Positions 53,445 to 64,000 of a stretch of DNA of 64,000 nt are shown piece by piece. This stretch comes from Euonymus europaeus (Eukaryota; Streptophyta; Magnoliopsida; Celastrales; Celastraceae). The stretch lies in assembly GCA_963580455.1 (NCBI GenBank), contig OY756958.1, forward strand, positions 27,850,501 to 27,914,500, in the 5' to 3' direction. A program made the translations under genes and the position numbers. Each line of letters starts with the position of its first letter. Position 1 is the stretch's first letter. Under the pieces are notes generated by a model that ran no database searches, had not been told where the DNA came from, and saw nothing but the letters and a program-made list of their open reading frames with translations.

Positions 53445-54233
53445 AAGAGTTTGGCAGCCTGTACAAGTATACTGATACATCTCGAGGTCACAAAGTTTGC
53501 CTCTTTTATTTATTTTTCTCCTTATTTTGTGGAGTTTTATAAGCATGCCCAATTGCCCATTGTATTTTCCTTTCTACATCCATATCTACTTTTTTATTAG
53601 CTTTTGAATACATTGCATAAACTCAATGACATGATTCTATGTTGCATCATTGTCAGGGTTTAAGTTTTTCTGTTTCACATGGTGAAAAATGAGGATGAGC
53701 CAGCTATGGATTTTGTTAAGAGAATGAAGGTGCAAAGTCGTCACTGCTTAATATATTCAACACATAGTATAGATGCAATTTTTCAGATGAATTATGATGA
53801 TGTGAATGATGCACTTATTATATGTTGATGGATTAACTTCCTTTGGTTATATTCAATATCATTGAAAGCTAAACAATTGAAGTATATACTATGAATTCAT
53901 AGCAGTCATGTACTATTGGGATAGTCTATTAGTTGTGCTGACAGGATTTGCTCTTCATGTATTGTTGCCTACTCTTGCTACTCAATACTGTGTGTCAACC
54001 GGCCTGAAAAATACAGAGTCGCCACCAATTGATTTTTTAAGGTGCAATCGGAACACCTAAAGCCTGCGAACCAGAAACAGGGTACGGGAGTCGATTGAGC
54101 GTGGGGAAGGGTTTAGGCACCCCACGACTCCTGTTTAAAAAAAAACAGTTGCTGAGTTTTAAATAGTTGGCTGTTTAAAAATAGGGTATTTTGTAAACTT
54201 GATTTATTTAGAAGGATTGAGAATTTTGGATTG

Positions 54234-54623
54234 TACCAACTTATGGTATCCTTTTTTAAAATGTGCCAACTTATGGCATAGAGAAAGAAATTGAATTTGT
54301 TGCATTGAAATCTTAGAAAATGAATTGGGTTGTAAAAGGAGTTGAGGTGGATTTGGAATTCCAACTTATGGAATTGGGTTAAATTCCAACTTATGGAATT
54401 TGATTTGATTTGGAGGAAAGGTTGGGGAACACCAATTTATTTAAAGAAATTGAATTTTGTAAAAAAAAACGTTTAGAAAGATTGGAAAGGTATTATTTTT
54501 TAAACAAATGTGTTGAATTTGTAAAAAGTAAATAAAGATACCAATTTATGGTGAAAATGTTTTAAAAATACCAACTTATGGTATTATTTATTTTTAATTT
54601 GAAAAACTACCAACTTATGGTAG
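54234..54623 (+). repeat. Family of seven covarying mini-hairpins with a common loop
   Basis: Hairpins at 54234-54248 (TACC/GGTA), 54262-54280 (TGTGCC/GGCATA), 54357-54375 (AATTCC/GGAATT), 54381-54401 (AAATTCC/GGAATTT), 54539-54553 (TACC/GGTG), 54567-54585 (AATACC/GGTATT) and 54607-54623 (CTACC/GGTAG). The loop is AACTTAT in six and AATTTAT in one. The inner CC/GG pair is constant, while outer stem bases change on both sides together. A half-site lacking its 3' arm is at 54431-54440. They lie in the 5' LTR or leader of the Ogre-type element. Confidence 0.9.
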
Positions 54624-55265
54624 CAACTATTTAAAATTGCTATAAGAGTGACGGCTTCGAATTAACAATTGTCGCGTTAGCGTCATTTTTCACATTTCAT
54701 AATAAAATCCCTGGGCATGCAAATATTTACAAACAACGAAATCCTAAATACCTATATGCATCTAACAACCTAATAATCATGCATGCATTTTTTACTTTTT
54801 TTATCTTCATTATTTACATTATACATGATCTTGGGCCCAAATGTATAAAAATAAAATCCAAACATTAAACATAGCCCCCAAAAGCCCAATAATCAAAATT
54901 AAAACATAATAACCCAAAATGAGGCCCATGCATTCTAGCCTAATATATTACCAGCCCAACAATTCCCTAAAAACCCAAACAACTCTAACACCCTATCATC
55001 TTCTTCTTTCTCCTTCACTGCCGCCTCCCCTCATCTCCTAGCCATCATTTTCATTCTTCTTTTCCAAGCATTTCAGATCTACACAAATACATGAAGAAAA
55101 AAACCCAGCAAAATGTAGAAAAAGAAACCAGAATCCGTTTTACCTTCCGAGGTCTATGATGATGGAAGTAGACGAAGATGGCTATAGGTTCGGGTGAGTT
55201 AAAAAATAGGGATTTCCTGTTTGATTTTTCCTTCCACGGATGAGGCTCGCTATGTCGTCAGAAAA

Positions 55266-56876
55266 ATGGGTGCTCTGAAAGGAGGGAAATGGTGTTTTCC
55301 CGTAGATGAATTGGCAAAATATGCGGAGGAAAAGTCAAAAACTGCATCAGGACAGTCAGCTTTGGCACTTGCCATATATGGGGCCGTACTGTTTCCTTGT
55401 ACCCGGGGATATGTGGAAGGAAGAGTAATCAAGCTCTTCAATCAGGTTAATCGAGGAGTGAATCTAATCCCTGCCATCCTTTGTGAAACAATCCGTTCTC
55501 TTAACTTTTGTCGCCGCAACAAGAAAGCCAAATTCATCGGATGTTCAGCCTTACTTGGAATTTGGATGGTCAGCCATTTTCAGTATCATAAAAAGGTTGA
55601 CTTTCCTAGGATTGATTTTAAAGATCATACTCGACCTGACAGAAGGCCTATATCAGAGTTCGTCGAAACCAGGTGGGAACAAGGGCATCTGAGAATTGAA
55701 AAATGGGAAGAATTCTTGCAGACTTTGGATGTTCACAGTGTTCAAGGGAGAGCACCTTGGTTCTTGCCAGGCGAATACCTGTACAGATGTGGAGATTTCC
55801 CTTGGGTCCCTCTTTTAGGCCCATGGGGGGCAGTCAGCCATGCACCAGCCCTGGTACTCCGCCAAATAGCCTCCAATCCATGCATTCCAGCTACACATGG
55901 GCTATTGGACCTGGAGTTCACTTATGATGATGGAGAAGATCCCAGGCTGAGTACACAGGAAGTAAGAAAAATACTCAAGGCATGGAAGAGCCTCAAGACC
56001 ACAACAAGAGGAAAGCGTACATCTGATGGAACTTTGGTATATTTCAAGTGGCATGGCCAAAGAGGGAAAACCATTGCTGAAGAAAGTGTCCAAGTTGAAA
56101 AAGCATCAGATATGATGGAGAAAGCTAACAGGCAACCCCAAAGCTCTCATCAGGGCCGAAAGCGGCCCAACTTGGGTAAAAATGAAGATGTTGCTGCCAA
56201 GAAAATCCAAGCTCTGGAAGAGGCATTACAAAAAATGTCACAGGAGGCTAATAGCTACAAAGAAGAGTTGTTCAGAGCCAGAAAGAGGGATAAAGAATAT
56301 ATGGAAGAGTTGGAAAGGGTAGGCAAGGAAAGGAGATTACTGGAGCAGGACAACCAGCAACTACAATCAGAACTTCAGCAGATGAAAGGTTGTGTGTTTC
56401 ATATCTCAGAAGAAATTAAGGCATGGAAAGCACGGTGCCAGAATCTTGAGCAAGCAAATACTACGATGGAAGTATCCATGAATAGGAACTCTGAAGAAAT
56501 GGAAAGATTGAGAAATATGTATCAAGCTTTACGTCGTCACAGTCAATTTGAAATCAACCAATTGACGGATCAGAATGAGATGCTTCTTCAGAGTGTCATA
56601 GAAAATCGTGAAGAAAGCGCTATTCTCAAGCGAAGGATTGGAACAGCAATGTGTCAGGTGGTGAAGTTATCCGAGTGGGCTGTTTCGCTAGGGGAGAAAG
56701 CCACAGATCTGGGCCAGAAAGATGCTCTCCAAGATCCGGAATTTAAGAAAGTCTTGCAATTCCTGGATCAGCTTCGTGAAGATTTAAAGATTATTAGCGA
56801 ACTCCAGCAGGGAGGGTTGACCAAGATTAGGTTCCTGGTTGTAAATGTCACCACATATCTGAACTATCTTGCTTAA
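55266..56876 (+). CDS. Retrotransposon ORF1 protein (Ogre-type, upstream of gag)
   Basis: 536 residues from ATG 55266. The N-terminal half resembles the plant-mobile-domain-like module (DUF7745 type) found upstream of gag in Ogre/Tat elements: ALAIYGAVLFPCTRGYVEGR, then IPAILCETIRSLNFCRR and LLGIWMVSHFQYHKKVDFP. The C-terminal half from about residue 300 is a long coiled coil rich in Glu, Lys, Gln and Arg (for example LEEALQKMSQEANSYKEELF). The function of this protein in Ogre elements is not known. The frame is open for 15 codons upstream of this ATG without another ATG; a small spliced leader exon (ATG run at 55157, donor near 55192) is possible. Confidence 0.8.
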   Translation: MGALKGGKWCFPVDELAKYAEEKSKTASGQSALALAIYGAVLFPCTRGYVEGRVIKLFNQVNRGVNLIPAILCETIRSLNFCRRNKKAKFIGCSALLGIWMVSHFQYHKKVDFPRIDFKDHTRPDRRPISEFVETRWEQGHLRIEKWEEFLQTLDVHSVQGRAPWFLPGEYLYRCGDFPWVPLLGPWGAVSHAPALVLRQIASNPCIPATHGLLDLEFTYDDGEDPRLSTQEVRKILKAWKSLKTTTRGKRTSDGTLVYFKWHGQRGKTIAEESVQVEKASDMMEKANRQPQSSHQGRKRPNLGKNEDVAAKKIQALEEALQKMSQEANSYKEELFRARKRDKEYMEELERVGKERRLLEQDNQQLQSELQQMKGCVFHISEEIKAWKARCQNLEQANTTMEVSMNRNSEEMERLRNMYQALRRHSQFEINQLTDQNEMLLQSVIENREESAILKRRIGTAMCQVVKLSEWAVSLGEKATDLGQKDALQDPEFKKVLQFLDQLREDLKIISELQQGGLTKIRFLVVNVTTYLNYLA

Positions 56877-57083
56877 TAAACTAGTGTTTTGGTTCTTATT
56901 GTTTTCTTCAAATTACAACGGCTATTTAGGATTCACATATACACAAGCATACATCAGGAATAAAAATAAACAAATAAATTAACCTGTCACACATTTGCAG
57001 AAATTGAACATATCACTATAGATTCCAAGACTGGGTCTCGTCATCCTTATTACACAAGGTTACAGTCACGAATTGCTAAAACC

Positions 57084-60000
57084 ATGGAGAACGATCAGCA
57101 AAAGGAGATCATCCAGATACAAAGCCAGGAGATTGCTGATTTGAAGGAGCAGTTAGTTGCGCTAATGGGTCAGATGTCACTACTCGTAAAAGGAAAGGCT
57201 GTGGTGGAAAGTCCACCACAAGAAGAGGATCGCAATAAGGTTTCGTTGGACATCACAGTACCAAGCTTACCAAGTAATGTGCCAATAACCAGTGTTGCTG
57301 TAGCACCGCCTGATCTCCAACCAAAGACAGGCCAAGCACCCGCGACTAAAGCAGAGGGAGCGGAGAAGGGCCTTACTATTGAACATTACAAAAACATGGA
57401 AAAATGGGCAAGTGCGCTAAAAGACTTCGGACCGGCAGGATCTCTAAAGCCCAGTAATCTGTGTTTGGTACGGGATTTAGTTATCCCACCAGATTTTAAG
57501 CTCCCAACTTTTTCAGTCTATGATGGCAGCGGAGTCCCGTTAGATCATTTGACCATGTACTGCAGGAGAATGCAGCCATATGTACACGATGAAAAGATCC
57601 TCATTCATTTCTTCCAGGAGAGCTTAACTGGAGGTGCATCACGATGGTTTACAAGTTTAGATCCTGCATCAGTAGAATCTTGGGAGGACTTGGGAAATTT
57701 GTTCCTTAAGAAATATGGGCATAATGTGGAGAAAATTCCCACTATCTATGATCTTCAAAATAACATTATGTTAGAGGGAGAAACGTTTCGAAGTTGGGCA
57801 CACCGATGGAGGGATTTGGCGTCTCAAATTCATCCTCCACTTGCTGAGGAAAATTTGATTAACGCTCTTACAGATGCTCTTCGGGAACCCTATACCTCAA
57901 AGATTGCAGGAGGTGGTCATGCTAATCTGGGAGAAATGATTAAAGCTGGTGAACGGATTGAGAGATGCATGGAAAGAGGAAATATAATTGTTAACATTCC
58001 TAACTTTGAAAAATCCGAATCTCAGAAGGGAGGAGGGAAAGCGAAAAAGAAGGAGAATGAGGTGCACACTGTTCAGTATGGCTATAATGCCCCAAACAAC
58101 CATTCTACCACCGAATATCGGCCACGGAACAATGAGTATAATCGTCAAGCACCCAGGCAAAGTTACCATAATAATTCCAGGCCATGGAGGCAGTCGGAAC
58201 AGTTCACGCCCATCCCCATAACATATGCACAGTGTTATGAGAAGTTATTGGCCCAATCCGCTATCGCACCTATCCCGGGGAAGACTTTCAATCCTCCATA
58301 TCCACCATGGTACAACTCTGAAGTAACCTGCGCATACCATGCGAATACACCGGGACACTCAATCGAAAGTTGCTTGCATTTTAAGCGGATTGTAGAAAAT
58401 ATGCTTCAATCAGGGTGGTTGGATTTTGATGGTGTTAAAAAGCCCGATGTTATCAACAATCCTTTGCCGGATCATGGAAATGGAGGTACCAATGCTGTGG
58501 AAGTTTCAGCAGGGTTCAGAAGAGAGGTAGCTCAAACAACCATGCCATTTTCAATCGTGATGGACGCATTGGAAAAACAGGGGCTTATTGAGAAAGAGGA
58601 ATTGGACCCGATGTTGAGGTACGATGGGTACGATGAATCAAAGACCTGTAGATTCCACAGGGATGTACAAGGACACTCCCTAGAAAACTGTTTGCAGTTC
58701 AGGAAGAGAGTCCAGCACTTGATGGATGTCAGGAAAATAATATTTGCAAGAGCGGCAGACAGCGAAAGGTCTGTCAATGTTATTGGAGAAAGCTTTTTCA
58801 AAGGATCACAACCTGGTGGGCGTGCTAGGCCAATTGTTTTACAATATTTCTTGGAAGATGCACCAAAGCCTACCCTGCAGCCAGCCTACAATAGTAATAA
58901 AGCAGTTCCGTGGATATATAAGAAAGAATCAATAAATGATGTGGAGAACATCTCGGGAATTAGCGGGATGACTCGAAGTGGACGTTTCTTACCTCAGGAA
59001 GAATCCAATAGCAATGATATGGCGAAGGTAGAGGCAGATAAGAAAAGGAAAGGAAAGGAGGTTGCAGGAAAGGAGGTTGCAGGAAAGGAGGACATTATGA
59101 AGGAGCCCGTCACCTGCGAAGAGAGAAGACATGCAGTAACTGAGGATGAGGTACAGGAGTTTTTAAAGATCATCCGCCAAAGTGAGTACATGGTGGTGGA
59201 CCAACTGAAAAAGACTCCGGCCAAGATCTCAATCTTGGAGCTGATAATGACTTCGGAACCTCATCGCAAGGGGTTAATGAGAATGTTGAGCCAAGCCTAT
59301 GTACCTAAAAAGATTCCAACTGACTCACTGGAGGGGATCATTGGGAATGTGTTGGCCACTCATTTGCTGTCATTCACAGAGGAAGAGATCCCAGAAGAGG
59401 GTATGGGGCATAACAAGGCGCTGCATGTGTCGGCAAAGTGCCGAGGATTCGAAGTTGCGAGCATTCTAATAGACAATGGCTCTTCATTGAATATATTGCC
59501 AAAGGAAACCATGGAAAGCTTGCCTATTGACAAGTCATATATGAGGCGGGTCCCAATGGTAGCAAAGGCTTTCGATGGAACCAAGAGAGAAATAATGGGA
59601 GAAATTGAGATCTCATTGGAGATAGCAAATGTTACTTTCCTGATTCCATTTATGGTGATGGACATTACTCCCACCTATAGCTGCCTTTTGGGAAGGCCAT
59701 GGATTCACGCCGCTGGAGCCGTCCCTTCTTCACTACATCAATGTCTTAAGTTTGTTTATGAGGGAAGAATCTACACAGTTAAAGGGCAATCAGAGTACAT
59801 GGTAGCTTCGGTGTCCCAGTCTCTTCATATAGATGCTCCTGCCAGAGGGATTGAAAGCTCCTTCCAATCCTTTGAGATTGCTACAGCTAGTTTCGTCAGG
59901 GAAGAGAAATTTCCAGTAAAACCCCAGCTGTCGAGGACGGCTAAGTTTATTGGGAAAATTATGCTAAAGATGGGGTTTCAGCCGGGAAGGGGTTTAGGCA

Positions 60001-60454
60001 GGAACAAACAAGGAATCAGAGAGCCAGTACAAATATGGAATCAAGATGAACGTTGGGGATTGGGATATAGGCCCAATAGAGCTGATAAGCTACGAGCACG
60101 GGAGGAAAAGCGAGCAAAACGGATAGCTCGTTTTGAAGGAAGGGAGCCAGATATTCAAAAGAAACCACTCCCTTGGCTGTATGACAGTTTTGTCTTCGGA
60201 AACTTTCTGGAAAAGGCCAAATCGTTCTCTGCTGGAGCAACTTCTAGGAAATTGATCATTAATGTGTCTTCTGGAAAAGACCAAGTCGGGACGATACTCA
60301 GGGAGGTGCATGATCAGCTCGTTGAATTACATGTTGCCATGGTGGAGGTTGGCCAAAACTCGAATACTGGTCGTCGTCATGTCATTCCTCGATCGCCAGA
60401 TTTTCAGCTTGAAAATTGGACTTGTTTGGAGTTACCGGTGTCTCTCAGTCATCT
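57084..60454 (+). CDS. Retrotransposon gag-pro polyprotein, first exon
   Basis: Starts at ATG 57084 (MENDQQKEIIQ) and reads open to a stop at 60458, just past a donor at 60455. Order: coiled coil (~1-40); gag domain (~150-300) with LTGGASRWFTSLDPASVESW and FRSWAHRWRDLASQIHP; two histidine-cysteine knuckle-like motifs, CAYHANTPGHSIESC and CRFHRDVQGHSLENC; a lysine-rich linker with a thrice-repeated 15-bp unit (59055-59100, GKEVA); the aspartic protease active site ILIDNGSSLNILP; and a G-patch (MGFQPGRGLGRNKQGIREPV). No frameshift seen. The protein would assemble particles and process itself. Confidence 0.88.
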
Positions 60455-60691
60455 GTAAGAGTAATATTCATATGCACTACCCATAGTGGTCTAGCTCATG
60501 GCCACTGATGGGGCTTTTTGTAATGAGCATGTTTTACTTTGTTTTATAAATTGTCGTAGTACTGACTATTTGCGTGCTTAATCGTTCATCATGTCATTTC
60601 TCTATCAGTCTCTCGTCATGAATAAAAGTCCTTGTTGAAAATTGCCATTTCTCTATTCCAAATATCAAATCTCATACACTCCCTTTAACAG
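60455..60691 (+). other. Ogre-type intron between pro and RT
   Basis: Donor CT/GTAAGAG at 60455 and acceptor CCCTTTAACAG ending at 60691, 237 bases. Removal joins the gag-pro frame (phase 2) to the RT frame at GTT GAA TTT in phase. Without splicing, gag-pro ends at TAA 60458 and the pol frame has no ATG near its start. Introns at this place are described for Ogre elements, where partial splicing is thought to set the gag to pol ratio. Confidence 0.8.
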
Positions 60692-62507
60692 GGTTGAATT
60701 TGATGATAATGAGGAGAATGAACCTAACGAACCAGATTTTGGTGCACCAATTAACAGTGTGAACTCTGACTCAGACGGAGAAATTGAAATTCTACCAGAA
60801 ATGATGAGGCAGGTTGAGTTAAAAGAAAAAATAATTCAACCTCATAAAGAAATGGTAGAAGTGGTTAATTTAGGGACCGGAGAACAGAAAAAGGAAGTCA
60901 GAATTGGTGCAGCCTTTGAGGGAAATGATAGAAAGGGATTGATAGATTTGCTATATGAATATCAGGATATCTTTGCATGGTCCTATCAAGATATGCCAGG
61001 GCTAGATACGAGTATAGTCGTCCACAAATTGCCATTAAAACCAGAATGTCCTCCTGTAAAGCAAAAATTAAGAAGATTAAAACCAGATATGCTTTTGAAG
61101 ATAAGGGATGAAGTGAAGAAGCAATTTGATGCGGGATTCCTCGCTGTTGCAAGATATCCTGAATGGATTGCAAATATTGTGCCAGTCCCGAAAAAGGATG
61201 GCAAAGTTCGGATGTGTGTAGATTATCGAGATCTCAATCGGGCAAGCCCGAAGGATGATTTTCCTCTACCGCAGATTGACATACTGGTGGATAATACCGC
61301 TAAGCATTTTGCATTCTCCTTCATGGATGGATTCTCAGGCTATAACCAGATTAAAATGGCACCAGAAGATCGTGAAAAGACCACATTCATTACTTTATGG
61401 GGCACCTTTTGTTACAAGGTAATGCCATTTGGTTTGAAAAATGCAGGAGCAACTTACCAGCGAGCCATGGTCACTTTATTTCATGATATGATGCATAAGG
61501 AGATTGAAGTATATGTAGACGACATGATCGCAAAATCCAGAGAGAATGAGAACCATATAGTCAATCTGGAAAAGTTATTCAAAAGATTGAGAAAGCATCA
61601 ATTGAAGCTGAATCCGTCGAAATGTACATTCGGGGCAACTTCAGGGAAGTTGTTGGGATTTATTGTAAGCAGAAAAGGCATTGAAGTAGATCCGGACAAA
61701 GTGAAAGCTATCCTGGAAATGCCGCCCCCTCGCACTGAGAAGGAGGTCAGAGGTTTCTTGGGGAGGCTCAATTACATTGCCAGGTTCATTTCACAACTAA
61801 CTACTACCTGTGAGCCAATCTTCAAATTGTTACGGAAGAACAATCCGTCCGAGTGGAATGAAGAATGTCAAACTGCTTTTGAAAAGATCAAACAATATCT
61901 GCATAATCCGCCGGTCTTAATGCCTCCAACTGCAGGAAGACCCCTGATTTTATACTTAACTGTGTCCAATAATTCTATGGGATGCATGTTGGGACAGCAT
62001 GATGAATCCGGGAAGGTAGAGCATGCAATTTATTACTTGAGTAAAAAGTTCACTACTTGTGAGATTAACTACTCGATGCTGGAAAAGACTTGTTGTTCAC
62101 TAGCATGGGCAGCACACAGGCTCAGGCAGTACATGCTATATCATACTACTTGGTTAATCTCGAGGATGAATCCGTTAAAATATATCTTTGAGAAGCCATC
62201 TCTTTCAGGAAGGATTGCCAAATGGCAGATGCTGTTATCAGAATATGACATTCAGTATAACACTCAGAAAGCCACAAAAGGGAGCGCCATAGCGGATTAT
62301 CTAGCAGAACAAGCGGTATATGACTCACAATTGATGAATCCAGGATTTCCTGATGAAGAAGTTTTGGTCTTGGAGACGGAGGACCAGAAGAGCTCAAACC
62401 AATGGGTTATGTTGTTTGATGGTGCCTCAAATATCGCCGGTATCGGAATTGGAGCTTCCATTTGCGTTATGCGGGTACCGGACTTCAATACGCACTTCTA
62501 CCGGTGA
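60692..62507 (+). CDS. Reverse transcriptase-RNase H, second exon, truncated
   Basis: After an acidic linker the RT domain runs from about 61020 to 61650: VPVPKKDGKVRMCVDYRDLN, FSFMDGFSGYNQIKMAPEDR, MPFGLKNAGATYQRAM and the catalytic YVDDM box. The gypsy RNase H follows (GRPLILYLTVSNNSMGCMLG, then SLAWAAHRLRQYMLYHT). A second RNase H of the archaeal type starts at VMLFDGASNIAGIGIGA, but after about 20 residues the sequence jumps into out-of-frame integrase and stops at 62507. RT catalytic aspartates are intact; copy DNA synthesis might be possible, integration is not. Confidence 0.88.
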
Positions 62508-62934
62508 AAGCCCTTTTGCTTTAGTATATGGGACAGAAGCGGTCCTTCCTATTGAAGTGGAGATTCCCTCATTAAGGGTGGCGGTAGAGGCAAATTTAGA
62601 GGAAGCTGAATGGGTTCGAACCCGGTATGAGCATTTGAACTTCATTGAAGAAAAAAGATTGGAAGCACTTTGCAGAGGGCAACTCTATCAAAGGCGAATG
62701 ATAAGAGCTCATCACAAGAAAATGCATCCTCGTTGCTTTGATGAAGGAAATCTGGTGCTAAAAATGATTCAACCACCACAGAAGGATCATCGCGGAAAAT
62801 GGACTCCCACTTATGAGGGACCATATGTGGTGAAGAAATCATTTTCTGGGGGAGCAGTGATTTTGACAAAAATGGATGGGGATGATTTGCCTCATCCTGT
62901 GAATGCTGATATCCTCAAGCGGTACTATGCCTAA
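62455..62934 (+). pseudogene. Integrase C-terminal remnant joined by internal deletion
   Basis: From about 62455 a different frame gives LPFALCGYRTSIRTSTGESP and LVYGTEAVLPIEVEIPSLR, the end of the gypsy integrase core, followed by the C-terminal domain (GNLVLKMIQPPQKDHRGKWT, YEGPYVVKKSF) and stop at 62934. The zinc-binding domain and most of the DDE core are missing. The junction with the archaeal-type RNase H lies at about 62450-62456 with only one to three bases of possible microhomology (GCT/GCC). Confidence 0.85.
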
Positions 62935-64000
62935 AAAAAAAACATGGGCATTTCAATGGCTTCATAGTAGCAAGTTTGATGGCAATTGACGGAAAACATA
63001 CCAAAACTGGGGCAGTTGGTGGTATGTTTTGCCTAGGAAGGTTCTCAGTTCGTCGATGGAGGAAGAAGTTTGTTGGCTGCCCTAGAAGCTTTGGATATGA
63101 CATCGAGTCAGATGTGATCACTGTTAATTTGGTACACACCAAAACTGGGGCAGTTTTAGTGCAATCTTCGAGCTATCACAATTTCATCCTTTCATCTTGG
63201 GAAGTTCGGTTTGCCTCTCATTTCTGCACATTTCTTTACACTCTTATAATGTTCAAGTCTAAAAGATTTCCTTACCGGTTTCCGATCATTTCAAATAAAA
63301 TACTATAAAGTTCTTTGTTTCCTAGTTCAATTACTTGTCTCCTTTATTTTGAACCATTTCTAAAAGGGTTCAACATTTGCTCCTATCATTGGCACGCATA
63401 GTCATATTGCGGATTTTATTAAGACAAAGTTTTTATAAAAAGTTTTTGAAAAATTGTGCACGAGAAAATTACTTTCGACCAGAGATTAATAGATATCGGT
63501 CCTCTAAGTTGGAAAAAGGATTGAAATGGAAATTTTGTGGTCGGGGAAGATATTGACAGAAGGGGAATAATTATGCTCTAATGGCGAATACCTCCCAAAA
63601 GAAATGAAGGTACTCTAGGAGGACAAGCATTCCTGAATGCAAAAGTATGTACTCAAATAACAAATGGAAGGTATTGACCATAACAAGAATGTCTAAACAA
63701 ATGGAAGAGAGAGATAGTGCGAGAATCAAGTTTCGAAAAACCGAAAATGAAATGATGAACTAGATCCTTAATAACCAGAATGCAAAAGTACACATAGATA
63801 GCCTTGCCATCAGGAGGACAGTTCCAAGAAGGAAACATATGGGTCTGGCAATTCGCGATTGTGCGTGTTTTCTAGGGTGACGTGATCCCGAAGATGAATA
63901 AATAAATAAAGTTCAAAGGAAATGCTCAAAGCTCAGTGAACAGGGGCGTAGCGTCAGCATTCATTATCAAATCTTTTGTGTCTCATTACAAGTTTAGCAC
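62935..64000 (+). other. Retrotransposon 3' untranslated region
   Basis: No ORF recognised. ACCAAAACTGGGGCAGTT occurs at 63000-63017 and again at 63139-63156; AACTGGGG-type purine-rich words are typical next to the polypurine tract of Tat/Ogre elements. I find no match between this stretch and 53990-55200, so the 3' LTR probably begins beyond 64000. Confidence 0.5.

Larger units (their letters stand above)
53990..64000 (+). mobile_element. Ogre/Tat-type Ty3-gypsy LTR retrotransposon, right end outside the window
   Basis: Order: leader or 5' LTR from about 53990 (TGTGTCAACC, GAGTCGCCACC, GGTACGGGAGTCGATTGAGC, TTAGGCACCCC; a phrase set I associate with Ogre/Tat LTRs), ORF1 (55266-56876), gag-pro (57084-60454), an intron (60455-60691), RT and RNase H (60692-62507), the C-terminal part of integrase (to 62934), and a 3' untranslated region running to the edge. 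An extra ORF before gag, an intron between pro and RT, and a second, archaeal-type RNase H start after the normal one are all Ogre/Tat traits. Long open frames indicate a fairly recent insertion. A large internal deletion makes it non-autonomous. The LTR limits, primer-binding site and target duplication could not be fixed. Confidence 0.85.

Noticed and set aside
53990..55200. Exact 5' LTR limits and primer-binding site
   Set aside because: TGTGTCAACC is a plausible LTR start, but without the 3' LTR in the window no pair can be compared and no clear tRNA complement was seen.

Overview
The window is nuclear DNA of a flowering plant, most likely a eudicot. The evidence is split genes with AT-rich GT-AG introns, plant-only families (plastid ferritin, LOB-domain factor, trichome-birefringence-like acetyltransferase, LRR receptor kinases, PRA1, a PORR protein) and many plant transposons. 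I cannot name the species. CDS coordinates below span first to last coding base; exon limits were read by eye from splice signals and reading frame.

Left part (1-22 kb): a complete eight-exon plastid ferritin gene on the minus strand (760-3234) with an iron-response-like promoter element; a repeat-rich, gene-poor stretch (3.4-14.1 kb) with tandem duplications, a Helitron-type 3' terminus, a palindrome and a weak candidate minus-strand transcription unit; a two-exon LBD gene (14245-14893); a broken minus-strand gene of unknown identity (18.0-19.2 kb); and the 3' end of a LINE with its poly(A) tail.

Middle (22-40 kb): a Stowaway MITE, a PNO1/DIM2 ribosome-assembly gene, a six-exon TBL xylan-acetyltransferase-type gene with a MITE in its second intron, a 19-exon HPCA1-type LRR receptor kinase with one GC-AG intron, another MITE, and a single-exon PRA1 gene on the minus strand.

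Right (40-64 kb): a 4.2-kb Mutator-like element with a perfect 9-bp target duplication carrying a DUF1985/plant-mobile-domain gene whose 3' exons are tandemly duplicated in frame; an IMK2-type LRR pseudokinase; a second degenerate long-TIR element; a WTF9-type PORR pseudogene with three frameshifts; and, from about 54 kb to the window edge, an Ogre/Tat Ty3-gypsy retrotransposon. That retrotransposon has an extra ORF1, gag-pro, an intron between pro and RT, an internal deletion removing most of the second RNase H and integrase, and a leader with seven covarying hairpins that share one loop sequence.

The host genes do not form a pathway; they are ordinary dispersed plant loci. The unusual content is in the mobile elements. 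The strongest lead for something undescribed is the hairpin family at 54.23-54.62 kb, followed by the MULE with its exon-cassette duplication.
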